Shown here: positions 39,325-48,319 of the stretch, piece by piece
Layout of the letters: each line of letters begins with the position of its first letter
Position numbering within the stretch: position 1 is the first letter of the stretch
NCBI GenBank assembly: GCA_020722575.1
Contig: DYKN01000001.1
Coordinates: 194,795-243,688 of the forward strand
Origin: Rikenella microfusus
GTDB taxonomy: Bacteria > Bacteroidota > Bacteroidia > Bacteroidales > VadinHA17
DNA: 48,894 nucleotides
Direction: 5' to 3'
Notes under the pieces: generated by a model
The model's database searches: none
What the model saw: the letters and a program-made list of their open reading frames with translations, nothing else
Told to the model about the DNA's origin: nothing
Program-made: the position numbers and the translations under genes

Positions 39325-41616
39325 ATGTTAAGCAGTTTATTCTGGATTGTTCCTATAGCAGCGCTGACAGCACTGCTTTTTGCTTGGATTTTTTTCAAGA
39401 GCATGATTGTAAGAGAAGAGGGGACTGACAGGATGAAAGAAATTGCCCAGTACGTAAGGGAAGGTGCAATGGCTTATCTGAAACGTCAGTATTCGGTTGT
39501 AGCAAAAGTGTTTATTATTCTTGTTATACTTTTGTTAATACTTGCTTACATGGGTGTCCAAAATCCTTTTGTTCCCGTTGCTTTTCTAACTGGAGGTTTC
39601 TTTTCAGGTTTATGCGGTTATCTGGGTATGAAGACTGCCACTTATGCTTCATCACGTACGGCATGGGCTGCATCTTCGTCGCTTAATAAAGGTTTACAGG
39701 TTGCTTTGCGGAGCGGTGCTGTAATGGGATTGGTCGTTGTCGGGTTCGGGCTTCTGGATATCGTACTCTGGTTCCTCCTTCTGAACTATGCAATATTTAC
39801 CCCAGAGCACATGGAATCAGGTTTAAAGTTTTTGGGTTTGACATTCGTATATCCAGGCACAACCGATCATCAGAAATTAGTTGAGATCACAGCCACTATG
39901 CTTACGTTTGGGATGGGTGCTTCCACTCAGGCACTCTTTGCCCGTGTCGGTGGCGGAATATTCACCAAAGCGGCTGATGTAGGAGCTGACCTTGTTGGTA
40001 AGGTTGAAGCAGGAATACCTGAAGATGACCCGCGTAATCCGGCAACTATTGCCGATAACGTTGGTGATAATGTTGGTGATGTTGCCGGTATGGGGGCCGA
40101 CCTTTATGAGTCATATGCCGGTTCTATTCTTTCCACAGCAGCACTTGGCGCTGCTCTTCCGGCACTAAGCACTACCGATCAGATTAAGGCAATTATTGCT
40201 CCGATGATCGTATCGGCAATAGGTATAATACTTTCAATTATAGGTGTTTATATGGTGAGAGCAAAAGAGAGTGCTACCCAGAGGAACCTATTGCGTGCTT
40301 TGCTTTTAGGAACAGGAGGAAGTTCTTCATTGATACTTGTGGTTCTAGCTGTTATGGCGGCTACCAACTGGATAACATGGGGTGTTTTTGGAGCGGTGGT
40401 TGCAGGACTTATAGCGGGCGTAATTATCGGTCAAGCAACGGAATATTTTACATCCGATGAGTACAAGCCAACGAAAGGGATAGCAAAACAATCGCAGCAG
40501 GGACCGGCAACAGTCATTATTGAAGGAATGGCTGTTGGTATGTTTTCAACATGGCTTCCGGTGGTTACCATTGTTGCAGGTATCATTGCTGCATTTGGCT
40601 TTTCAGGAGGATTTAAAGATTTTGCTCAGGGTGTTTATGGGATAGGTTTTGCCGCAGTGGGTATGCTTTCAACTCTTGGGATTACCCTGTCAACTGATGC
40701 TTTTGGTCCTATTGCCGATAACGCTGGTGGTAATGCTGAAATGGCACACCTACCCAAAGAGGTGAGGGAAAGGACAGATGCTCTCGATGCTCTTGGAAAT
40801 ACAACCGCTGCAACAGGCAAAGGCTTTGCCATTGGCTCAGCTGCACTCACTGCTCTTGCACTTCTTGCAGCATATATGGAGGAAGTAAAGATGTGGCTCG
40901 GAAAACTTGCCGATAAGGCACCGGAAGGCTTTAAGCAGGTCGGCGATATCCTCTTTTACAAAAGCCATGCACCCGCAATTGTGGAGGAAGGTCAGAAGGC
41001 CGTTAATGTCGCAAATGCAACAATTGGTGATTTTGTAGCAGCTTATAATATCTCAATTTTCAATCCAATTCTTCTGGGAGGTTTATTTATTGGAGCAATG
41101 ATGGCTTTCGTTTTCTGTGCAATGTCAATGAAAGCAGTTGGACGTGCTGCTGGTAGAATGGTAGATGAAGTTAGACGTCAGTTCCGCGAAATACCCGGTA
41201 TAATGGAAGGTACCGGCAAACCCGATTATGCGAAGTGTGTTGAGATATCAACCAGAGGTGCCCAGAGGGAAATGATGGCTCCGGCTCTTATGGCCATATT
41301 TGTTCCTGTTATCATAGGCGTTATTTTTGGAGTGCCAGGTGTTATAGGTTTGCTGGCAGGAGGTCTTACAGCAGGTTTTACCCTGGCAAGTATGCTGAAC
41401 AATGCTGGCGGAGCATGGGATAATGCCAAGAAATATATTGAAAAAGGCAATTATGGAGGTAAAAAGAGCGATCCGCACAAAGCAACAGTGGTTGGCGATA
41501 CAGTGGGAGATCCCTTCAAAGATACCTCAGGTCCTTCACTTAATATTCTTATAAAGCTTATGTCAATGGTGTCGGTTGTTATGACAGGGCTTACAGTAGC
41601 TTTTAAACTTCTCTAA
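39325..41616 (+). CDS. hppA: K+-dependent membrane-bound ion-pumping pyrophosphatase
   Basis: 763 residues, about 16 membrane helices. It hydrolyses pyrophosphate to pump Na+ and/or H+ across the inner membrane. The active-site blocks are FTKAADVGADLVGKVEAGIP, EDDPRNPATIADNVGDNVGD and GADLYESYAG, and near the end DPHKATVVGDTVGDPFKDTS. K+ dependence is indicated by GNTTAATGKG (residues 491-500), where Ala495 and Gly498 stand in place of the Lys of K+-independent enzymes. K+-dependent pumps in Bacteroidota are usually Na+ or Na+/H+ types, but ion choice is not certain here. The single gene has its own promoter and terminator. Confidence 0.96.
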   Translation: MLSSLFWIVPIAALTALLFAWIFFKSMIVREEGTDRMKEIAQYVREGAMAYLKRQYSVVAKVFIILVILLLILAYMGVQNPFVPVAFLTGGFFSGLCGYLGMKTATYASSRTAWAASSSLNKGLQVALRSGAVMGLVVVGFGLLDIVLWFLLLNYAIFTPEHMESGLKFLGLTFVYPGTTDHQKLVEITATMLTFGMGASTQALFARVGGGIFTKAADVGADLVGKVEAGIPEDDPRNPATIADNVGDNVGDVAGMGADLYESYAGSILSTAALGAALPALSTTDQIKAIIAPMIVSAIGIILSIIGVYMVRAKESATQRNLLRALLLGTGGSSSLILVVLAVMAATNWITWGVFGAVVAGLIAGVIIGQATEYFTSDEYKPTKGIAKQSQQGPATVIIEGMAVGMFSTWLPVVTIVAGIIAAFGFSGGFKDFAQGVYGIGFAAVGMLSTLGITLSTDAFGPIADNAGGNAEMAHLPKEVRERTDALDALGNTTAATGKGFAIGSAALTALALLAAYMEEVKMWLGKLADKAPEGFKQVGDILFYKSHAPAIVEEGQKAVNVANATIGDFVAAYNISIFNPILLGGLFIGAMMAFVFCAMSMKAVGRAAGRMVDEVRRQFREIPGIMEGTGKPDYAKCVEISTRGAQREMMAPALMAIFVPVIIGVIFGVPGVIGLLAGGLTAGFTLASMLNNAGGAWDNAKKYIEKGNYGGKKSDPHKATVVGDTVGDPFKDTSGPSLNILIKLMSMVSVVMTGLTVAFKLL

Positions 41617-41634
41617 GATATTGTAAATGATATT

Positions 41635-41674
41635 AAAGGCGCTGGAAAAATATGGTTTTTCCGGCGCCTTTTTT
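41635..41674 (+). terminator. intrinsic terminator after hppA
   Basis: AAAGGCGC-T-GGAAAAA, loop TATGG, TTTTTCC-G-GCGCCTTT, then more T: an approximately 16-bp stem with one T-G wobble and a T tract, 18 bases after the hppA stop. Confidence 0.88.
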
Positions 41675-41703
41675 ATATTTGAAAAAAATAACATCTCAAA
41701 TTT

Positions 41704-42672
41704 ATGGTTTTACCATCGCTAAATGACATTAAAAAAGCACACGCGAGAATTGAAAAATATATTCATAAGACTCCTGTGATGACATCATCGCAGATAAATA
41801 AAATTACGGGAGCTGAGATATTTTTTAAGTGTGAAAATTTTCAAAAGGTTGGTGCTTTCAAGTTCCGCGGGGCAATGAATGCCATTCTTCAACTCAGCGA
41901 TGAAGAAAAGAAAAGAGGTGTTATTACTCATTCATCGGGAAATCATGCTGCTGCTCTGGCCCTTGCAGCCAGAACTGCCGGAATAAAGGCGATGGTTGTA
42001 ATGCCCTCAAGTGCTCCAGATGTGAAAGTCAAAGCTGTTAAAGGATACGGAGCAGAGATATTCTTCTGTGAACCTAATCAGGCGGCAAGAGAACAGACCA
42101 CGGCAGACCTGATAAAGGAAACCGGTGCCATTCTTATTCATCCCTATGACAATTTTAATGTAATATGTGGACAGGGAACAGCCACTCTGGAATTGCTTGA
42201 AGAAATTCCTTCACTTGAGATGGTTATTGCTCCTGTGGGAGGGGGTGGACTGTTAAGCGGAACGTCAACAGCAGCCAAAGGAATAACACCCCGAATCAAG
42301 GTATTTGGAGCCGAACCTTTAAATGCCAGCGATGCATGGAAATCATTCACTACAGGAGTTCTTCATCCGTCAGTATCCCCCCGCACAATAGCCGATGGAC
42401 TGCTTACTTCACTTAGCGAGTTGACATTTGCAGTAATCAGAAAAAATGTTGACAATATTTTTACAGTTACCGAAGAATCAATTATCAGTTCAATGAGGCT
42501 TATCTGGGAGAGGATGAAGATAATAATTGAACCTTCATCGGCCGTTACACTTGCTGTTTTGATGGAAAATCCGGAAGTTTTCAGAGGAAGAAAAACCGGT
42601 ATAATTATTTCAGGCGGGAATGTTGAACTCGATCGCCTACCCTTCAGTAAGCCTTACGAAACCGGGCAATAA
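41704..42672 (+). CDS. PLP-dependent threonine/serine dehydratase (serine-racemase-like)
   Basis: 322 residues, fold type II PLP enzyme. The PLP lysine is in CENFQKVGAFKFRGAMNAI; the SSGNHAAALALAA loop binds the substrate and the Gly-rich APVGGGGLLSGTSTAA loop binds the phosphate of PLP. There is no C-terminal ACT regulatory domain, so it is the short catabolic/TdcB or serine racemase group, not biosynthetic IlvA. Likely reaction: L-Thr to 2-oxobutanoate plus ammonia, and/or L-Ser to pyruvate or D-Ser. 2-oxobutanoate can feed propionate metabolism. The 3' end overlaps the convergent EEP gene by 29 bases. Confidence 0.92.
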   Translation: MVLPSLNDIKKAHARIEKYIHKTPVMTSSQINKITGAEIFFKCENFQKVGAFKFRGAMNAILQLSDEEKKRGVITHSSGNHAAALALAARTAGIKAMVVMPSSAPDVKVKAVKGYGAEIFFCEPNQAAREQTTADLIKETGAILIHPYDNFNVICGQGTATLELLEEIPSLEMVIAPVGGGGLLSGTSTAAKGITPRIKVFGAEPLNASDAWKSFTTGVLHPSVSPRTIADGLLTSLSELTFAVIRKNVDNIFTVTEESIISSMRLIWERMKIIIEPSSAVTLAVLMENPEVFRGRKTGIIISGGNVELDRLPFSKPYETGQ

Positions 42673-43726
42673 TTGGATAATGATCGGAGTAATTCGTACG
42701 CATTATTTCAAATCCAGTATTTTTGAGATTTGCATCGTAAAGGATATAGTCAATGCGGTTTTGAGGATAGTTACCTCTGTATGTGAAGCCAGCTCCGTAT
42801 CCTGAAGTGACAAACGAGTCAAATAAATCTTTTTTTATCTTTCTGTATGAGTAAGATACAGGAGTATCATTAAAATCCCCGACAACAATAACAGGGTAAG
42901 GAGACTTGTTTATATGATTTTTCAGATCAACAGCTTGCATGGACCTTTGAATAAAACCCTTTTTAAGGCTTCTTGAAATATATATTATCTCATTCAAAGC
43001 CTCTTTGTTTTCACTTTCTATCAGTTCTTCAATAAATGATTTTTCTACACTCTTTAGACGAAACGACTGAAGATGGTTATTGTAAACCCTGAATGTGTCT
43101 TTATCAATTAATATATCAGTATAGATTGATAGACTTGATGATTGAAGATGAACAATTTCTCCTCTGCCAACTATCGGATATCTGGTATATGTTCCTATTC
43201 CGTAAAATTTGTCTTTACCTTTTCCCATGAGGCGCAGGTGTGAATTATAATTTTTCCCGAGAGAATTTTTTATTTCAAGATCTTTCTTTTCTGCACTTCC
43301 GCTGATAAAAAGCTCCTGAAGGCAAAGTATATCGGGTTTAATGGAATTAAAAAGTGATAATATCTTCTTTTCGGTATTTTTGTCATCAGGATTTTCATAA
43401 TAATTCATCAGCCTTAGATTATAACTCATTACTGAGATATTCCCTTGAGTTGCGCTTGTGGTCTTAAACAGTCTGATATAATTTGACAGGTGAGAATAAC
43501 CTGCAGCTATAACTGCAATTGAAAGTAAAGCTTCAAACCTGAGCTTGACAGCCCAGATTACTGCAAATACAATATTAAAGAGTAGAAGATATGGATAGGC
43601 AAGTCCGAAAAATGCAGGCAAAACAATAATTGCAGGGTCTATATATACAGATATATATGATATTATCAAGGAAATAGCAAACAGGATATTTATAAAAAAG
43701 AATATTTTATGGATAAGTTTTTTCAT
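42644..43726 (-). CDS. membrane-anchored endonuclease/exonuclease/phosphatase (EEP) family protein
   Basis: 360 residues. Three N-terminal membrane helices (~8-28, 35-62, 68-85) are followed by an EEP domain from about 98: VMSYNLRLMNYY, ILCLQELF (catalytic Glu), VIVVGDFNDTPVS (Asp-Asn pair), NRIDYILYD and YSDHYPII (catalytic Asp-His). The catalytic set is complete, so it is a predicted metal-dependent phosphodiesterase or phosphatase; with this topology lipid phosphates or periplasmic nucleic acid are candidates. It is the last gene in the mutL-rhomboid-rhomboid-EEP series; its ATG overlaps the preceding stop by one base (TAATG). Confidence 0.9.
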   Translation of the reverse strand: MKKLIHKIFFFINILFAISLIISYISVYIDPAIIVLPAFFGLAYPYLLLFNIVFAVIWAVKLRFEALLSIAVIAAGYSHLSNYIRLFKTTSATQGNISVMSYNLRLMNYYENPDDKNTEKKILSLFNSIKPDILCLQELFISGSAEKKDLEIKNSLGKNYNSHLRLMGKGKDKFYGIGTYTRYPIVGRGEIVHLQSSSLSIYTDILIDKDTFRVYNNHLQSFRLKSVEKSFIEELIESENKEALNEIIYISRSLKKGFIQRSMQAVDLKNHINKSPYPVIVVGDFNDTPVSYSYRKIKKDLFDSFVTSGYGAGFTYRGNYPQNRIDYILYDANLKNTGFEIMRTNYSDHYPIIARFRKAY

Positions 43727-44622
43727 TAATTTTTTTTCTGACTTTCGCTAAAAAGAAAATCCTTTTCCTCTCGGGTGAGGCTGTCATATCCGCCTTTTGA
43801 AATCTTGTCAAGTATTTCATTGATTTTCTTTTGTCTTTCTGCCTTCATCCTGTTGTATTCATAATCATTACTCATTTTTCTTTTGTTATAGGTTACTTTC
43901 AACTTGGGGCGAGGTTTAAAAAGAGTCACAATAGAATCGATTAATTTATTCAGACCCTTTCCCAGGTCTTTTCCTTTTCTGTAATATACTGTATAGATAT
44001 ATCCGAAAAGTGCGCCACCTATATGAGCCAGTTTGCCACCGGAGTTTGCATTGAAATCTACTATAGAAGTGAGAATGAAAATAACGAGTGCAATATATTT
44101 GATTTTAACTCTTCCAAAAAGGAAGAGAATTACTGAATAGTCAGGTACATAAGCAGCGATGGCAACTACAACTGCCATAACTGCAGCACTGGCCCCAAGT
44201 AGAGGTATTGAAGTACCAGCAAATTGAGAGAAAGCAGGAAAAATGTTGAATGAAATTACATAGAATATTGCTCCGGAGATACCCCCGAGAAGGTAAACTG
44301 CAACAAGTTTTTTCTGGTCAAAATATTCAAGAAATATTTTCCCGAACCAGTAAAGCCAGAGGAGGTTTACTGCAATGTGAAGAAGATCTTTATGGGTGAA
44401 CATATAGGTTATTGGGGTCCATGGCTTTACCAGAAGTTCATTAAGTGAAGAGGGAACTGAGAAAAGTCTTATTATATAATCTGTAATAGAAGGTTCTGCC
44501 ATAAGGAATCCGATCACACCGATAACAGATATAATTAAAAATATTGCGGTGTTTAAAATAATTAACCTGGTAAGGCTTGTTCCGTGTCTGAAAGTGGATT
44601 TAATGTCGTTCCATATACTCAT
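43726..44622 (-). CDS. rhomboid family intramembrane serine protease (second of two)
   Basis: 298 residues with six predicted membrane helices. Catalytic Ser in PLLGASAAVMAV (GxSx) and His in KLAHIGGALFGYIYTVYY; the loop motif HIAVNLLWLYWFGKIF is the conserved HxxxN region. The catalytic dyad is complete. A charged C-terminal tail (~225-298) with KAERQKKINEILDKISKGG and LTREEKDFLF is similar to tails found on other Bacteroidota rhomboids. It cleaves membrane proteins within or near the bilayer. One-base overlaps (TAATG) with both neighbours imply tight co-translation. Confidence 0.93.
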   Translation of the reverse strand: MSIWNDIKSTFRHGTSLTRLIILNTAIFLIISVIGVIGFLMAEPSITDYIIRLFSVPSSLNELLVKPWTPITYMFTHKDLLHIAVNLLWLYWFGKIFLEYFDQKKLVAVYLLGGISGAIFYVISFNIFPAFSQFAGTSIPLLGASAAVMAVVVAIAAYVPDYSVILFLFGRVKIKYIALVIFILTSIVDFNANSGGKLAHIGGALFGYIYTVYYRKGKDLGKGLNKLIDSIVTLFKPRPKLKVTYNKRKMSNDYEYNRMKAERQKKINEILDKISKGGYDSLTREEKDFLFSESQKKN

Positions 44623-45365
44623 TACCAGAGTGTTTTGGTTGTTTTTCTCCAGATTTTTATAAGTATGTATCCAAAAATCATACCACCGAGATGTGCGGTA
44701 TGTGCTATTGAACTGCCGGGTTGTGTAATTGCAAGGTAGAGTTCCAATCCACCGTAAATAAGTACGAAGTATTTTGCTTTCATTGGAATGGGCGGGAAAA
44801 GGAGCATCAATTGTGTATTGGGGAAGAGTACACCGAACGCCAGGAGGACACCGAAGACTGCACCTGAGGCTCCTACAGTAGGAGTATATAAAATTGTCTG
44901 AAGCTCTTTCATTGCAGGATTCATATAAGTCTTCATCTGCAGGGAAAGCATATATCCGTTGTCAATAACTTCCTGGTATTGTTCGGGTGTAATGTAAGCC
45001 ATGACTTTGTAGTATTGAAAGGCCATAACTGCCATGTGGGTGAACAGGGCACCAAAACCCGTAACAAAATAATAGATAAGAAAACGCTTCGGACCCCATA
45101 CCTGCTCAAGCACCTGTCCGAACATATAGAGAGCAAACATGTTGAAAAAAAGATGAAAGAACCCTCCGTGCATGAACATGTGTGAAATAATCTGTATAGG
45201 CCTGAACTCTTCTGATTTTGGAAAATAAACGCCAAGTATTCTGTTAAGATCGATGTCAAAAACACTTGCAGCGGCATAATAGGCAAGGAGCATCAGAATG
45301 TTAATGTAAATAATGTTTTTGACAACGGGTGGCATCCCGAAGAAACCTCTGTAGTATCCGTTCAT
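44622..45365 (-). CDS. rhomboid family intramembrane serine protease (first of two)
   Basis: 247 residues with about six membrane helices. The rhomboid signatures are HMFMHGGFFHLFFNMFALYMFG, here split as HMFMHGGFFHLFFNMF plus ALYMFG, the catalytic Ser in TPTVGASGAVFGVLLAFG and the catalytic His in IAHTAHLGGMIFGYI. It lacks the charged C-terminal tail of the next gene's product. The two tandem paralogues probably have different substrates. The start lies 83 bases after the mutL stop, likely in the same transcription unit, and its stop overlaps the next start by one base. Confidence 0.94.
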   Translation of the reverse strand: MNGYYRGFFGMPPVVKNIIYINILMLLAYYAAASVFDIDLNRILGVYFPKSEEFRPIQIISHMFMHGGFFHLFFNMFALYMFGQVLEQVWGPKRFLIYYFVTGFGALFTHMAVMAFQYYKVMAYITPEQYQEVIDNGYMLSLQMKTYMNPAMKELQTILYTPTVGASGAVFGVLLAFGVLFPNTQLMLLFPPIPMKAKYFVLIYGGLELYLAITQPGSSIAHTAHLGGMIFGYILIKIWRKTTKTLW

Positions 45366-45448
45366 TTATTTCTTTTGAAAATGGTAAATCGGTTTAAAAT
45401 ATGCAGCAAAAATAATCAAACATTTTTAAGGAGGGGTTGAATGTGATA

Positions 45449-47260
45449 TTATTTAAATCTTTTATCCATTTCTTCAATTGTCATAATACTTATAATAGGT
45501 TTTCCCGAGGGAGAATAGTTAGGTAATTTGCAAGCAAACAGGTTGTCAATAAGCTGTTCCATTTCGTTGCGCATCAGGGTTTTACCATAAGGGATAGCTG
45601 CTGAGCGGGCCATAGCTGCGGCAACTTTTTCCCTGGTATCGCCTGATGGTTCCGATTGAAGGCTAATGAATGTGCCAAGTATATCTCTAAGCATTTCGCC
45701 TGCCTGACCTGATGAAATAACTGAAGGAAAACATTTAATTAACACTATATTCCCCTCTTCAAAGTCGAAATCGAATCCGGCAGCTTTAAGATCATCCTCT
45801 ATTTCTTTCAAGGTATAATATAAAGATGCTTCAAGATGAATTTTTTCGGGGAAAATTGTTGTTTGGCCGGAAGATAATCGGCAGTCGAGGCAGTTGATGA
45901 AATTCTCATAAAGTATTCTCTCATGAGCTCTGTGCTGATCAATAAACATCAGGCCTGATTTGACGGGGCAAACAATATATCTGCCTCTGACCTGAAAAAT
46001 TCTTCTTTCCTCATTCAAAGTTTCTGTATTATCCTGTGTTTTCTCTTTATCGAAAGTTTCACGCGGATTGGGGAACAGTTTCTCCCATCCACTCAGTTTC
46101 TCTTTTTCATTCCTTTGAACAGGTTCAATGTGCGGGTGTTTGTATTCGGTTTCAAACGGGTTGAAACCTCTGTCAATTTTTATTTCAGGAGGTGAAGGTA
46201 TTTTATCATGGGTACTTTTAACAGGTATTTCAAACCAAGAGTCGCTTCCAAAGTCGATTGATGGAATAATGTTGAATCTTCCCAGGGTTTCCCTGACTGA
46301 TGCAAGAAGGATTTGCCAGATAGCCCTTTCATCTTCAAATTTGACCTCAGTTTTGGTAGGATGAATATTCACATCGATTTTTGCAGGATCTACAGCGATA
46401 AAAATAAAATATGAAGGGATCACATCAGGAGGCAGTATTTTCTGATACCCTTCAATTATTGCCTTATGGAAATATGGATGTTTAATAAAACGGTTATTAA
46501 CGAAAAAGAATTGTTCACCCGAAGTTTTTCTTGCTGTTTCTGGCTTACCAATAAAACCGGTAAAATTGGCAATGGTGGTAGTGGTATCGAGTGCCAGCAG
46601 TTCCTGATGCACATTTTTACCGAAAATAGCAGCTACTCTTTGACGAAGGGTGCCCGGGAGAAGGTTGTAAATTTCCGAATCGTTATGGTAGAGTGAAAAT
46701 CTTATTTCCGGATGGGGAATAGCAACTTTCTGAAATTCGTTAATTATATGCCTGAATTCAGTATTGTCGGATTTCAGAAATTTTCTTCGGGCCGGCACAT
46801 TAAAGAACAGGCTCTTTACTGCAAAGTTTGCACCTGCCTGGCATGTACAGACCTCCTGTTTTTCCACTCTTGAGCCTTTTATAACTACTAATGTGCCTGT
46901 TTCGTCATCAGCTCTACGGGTTCGCAGTTCAACCATCGAGACGGCGGCAATAGAGGCCAGAGCCTCACCTCTGAAGCCTTTTGTGGTTATCGAGAAAAGA
47001 TCATCGGCAGTTGAAATTTTTGAAGTAGCATGTCTTTCAAATGACAGCCTTGCATCTGTCTCCGACATACCTGTTCCATTGTCAATGACCTGAATGAGTG
47101 TTCTGCCTGCATCACGTATTATAACCTGAATGCTTTTTGCACCGGCATCCACAGAATTTTCCATCAACTCTTTCACAACCGAAGCCGGCCGCTGAATCAC
47201 CTCACCGGCAGCTATCTGATTCGCAACGGAATCGGGAAGGAGTCTGATAACATCAGGCAT
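45449..47260 (-). CDS. mutL: DNA mismatch repair protein MutL
   Basis: 603 residues. The GHKL ATPase domain has IAAGEVIQRPASVVKELMEN, DAGA, VIDNGTGM, RHATSKI and TKGFRGEALASIAAV. The C-terminal dimerisation/nicking domain contains FIDQHRAHERILYE, which keeps Asp, His, Glu and Glu of the DQHAxxExxxxE endonuclease motif but has Arg in place of Ala. The later motifs are weakened: SPSGKP in place of CPxGRP, and MARSAAIPYG in place of ACrxAIkaG. Endonuclease activity is probable but not certain. It leads the mutL-rhomboid-rhomboid-EEP minus-strand operon. Confidence 0.96.
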   Translation of the reverse strand: MPDVIRLLPDSVANQIAAGEVIQRPASVVKELMENSVDAGAKSIQVIIRDAGRTLIQVIDNGTGMSETDARLSFERHATSKISTADDLFSITTKGFRGEALASIAAVSMVELRTRRADDETGTLVVIKGSRVEKQEVCTCQAGANFAVKSLFFNVPARRKFLKSDNTEFRHIINEFQKVAIPHPEIRFSLYHNDSEIYNLLPGTLRQRVAAIFGKNVHQELLALDTTTTIANFTGFIGKPETARKTSGEQFFFVNNRFIKHPYFHKAIIEGYQKILPPDVIPSYFIFIAVDPAKIDVNIHPTKTEVKFEDERAIWQILLASVRETLGRFNIIPSIDFGSDSWFEIPVKSTHDKIPSPPEIKIDRGFNPFETEYKHPHIEPVQRNEKEKLSGWEKLFPNPRETFDKEKTQDNTETLNEERRIFQVRGRYIVCPVKSGLMFIDQHRAHERILYENFINCLDCRLSSGQTTIFPEKIHLEASLYYTLKEIEDDLKAAGFDFDFEEGNIVLIKCFPSVISSGQAGEMLRDILGTFISLQSEPSGDTREKVAAAMARSAAIPYGKTLMRNEMEQLIDNLFACKLPNYSPSGKPIISIMTIEEMDKRFK

Positions 47261-47279
47261 ATTAATAACTGATATATTG

Positions 47280-47287
47280 CAAATATA
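47280..47287 (-). promoter_or_regulatory. -7 element (TATATTTG) of the mutL operon
   Basis: On the minus strand TATATTTG matches TAnnTTTG exactly and ends 19 bases before the mutL ATG. Confidence 0.6.
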
Positions 47288-47325
47288 TTAATTATAGTGG
47301 CTGGTAATAAATAATGTGTAATTCT

Positions 47326-47333
47326 TATATTTG
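47326..47333 (+). promoter_or_regulatory. -7 element (TATATTTG) of the exported EEP hydrolase gene
   Basis: TATATTTG on the plus strand, an exact consensus match 14 bases before the ATG at 47348. It faces away from an identical element for mutL, 38 bases apart. Confidence 0.6.
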
Positions 47334-47347
47334 GGAAAATTAAGATT

Positions 47348-48211
47348 ATGGTCAGAATATGGAGTCTTATACTACTGTTGTGTGTCGCGCCTTTAATTAA
47401 TTTCTGCAGATTTAATAACAGTGGCACAATAAAGGTTATTACTTTCAATATCCGTTACGATAATCCACGGGATGGCATTAATGCATGGCCCAACAGAAAA
47501 GATTTCCTGATAGGTTTTCTGAAGGAAGAGAAACCTGATCTTTTCGGGTTACAGGAGGCTCTGTGGCATCAATATGCTTCAATTGATTCAGCCATGAAAG
47601 GGTATATTTCTTATGGGGTTGGACGCGACGATGGTGATAAAAAAGGCGAGATGAACCCGTTGTTTGTGAACGCTGAAAAGTTTGAAGTTGTGCGTTATAA
47701 TACTTTCTGGCTTAGCGAAACGCCTGATTTGCCCGGAAGCAAGGGCTGGGGTGCTTCGCTGCCAAGAATAGTGACGTGGGTTGAACTGAAAGAAGAAAAG
47801 AACGGTGATACTCTATATTATTTCAATACTCATTTTGCCCATGATTCGGATTCGGCAAGGGTGATGAGTGCCGGAATACTTCTCAATGAAGTCAGGAAGA
47901 TTGCCGGTGAAAGCAGGTTTGTGATAACCGGTGATTTTAACATGACTCCCGATAGCCGGGCATACTCCATTCTGACAGAAACCGATGCAGAGAAACCTCT
48001 AATTGTTGATTCATATAAAATATCTGAAACGCCACCTGCCGGGCCTGTGGGGACATTCAACGGCTGGAATGACACCCCCCGCGAAAATAGAATTGACTAT
48101 ATATTCGTGCGAAACGGTATAAAGGTAAAAAGCATCTCAACGGTTGTGAAAAAGCAGGGTGAGATTTTTATTTCAGATCACTGGGCGGTGGTGGCGGAGG
48201 TGAATCTGTAA
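47348..48211 (+). CDS. exported endonuclease/exonuclease/phosphatase family hydrolase
   Basis: 287 residues. The N-terminus MVRIWSLILLLCVAPLINFC is a signal peptide, possibly with a lipobox (LINFC, Cys20). The EEP domain spans the rest: VITFNIRYDNPRDG, DLFGLQEALWHQ (catalytic Glu), YYFNTHFAHDSD, FVITGDFNMTPDS, NRIDYIFVRNG and FISDHWAVVAEV (catalytic Asp-His). All catalytic residues are present. The motif combination ITFNIRYDNPxDG...GxQE is typical of Bacteroidota secreted EEP enzymes, often active on phosphorylated or nucleic-acid substrates. It is a separate paralogue of the membrane EEP encoded at 42644. Divergent from mutL. Confidence 0.93.
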   Translation: MVRIWSLILLLCVAPLINFCRFNNSGTIKVITFNIRYDNPRDGINAWPNRKDFLIGFLKEEKPDLFGLQEALWHQYASIDSAMKGYISYGVGRDDGDKKGEMNPLFVNAEKFEVVRYNTFWLSETPDLPGSKGWGASLPRIVTWVELKEEKNGDTLYYFNTHFAHDSDSARVMSAGILLNEVRKIAGESRFVITGDFNMTPDSRAYSILTETDAEKPLIVDSYKISETPPAGPVGTFNGWNDTPRENRIDYIFVRNGIKVKSISTVVKKQGEIFISDHWAVVAEVNL

Positions 48212-48319
48212 AACAAAATAATAGGATAATGATAAATGCTTTTATTAAAATACTTGCAAATTAAATTCGGTTTCGTTATAATAATAAAATTTTTAAGATT
48301 AGAATTTTGTAATGCTATT

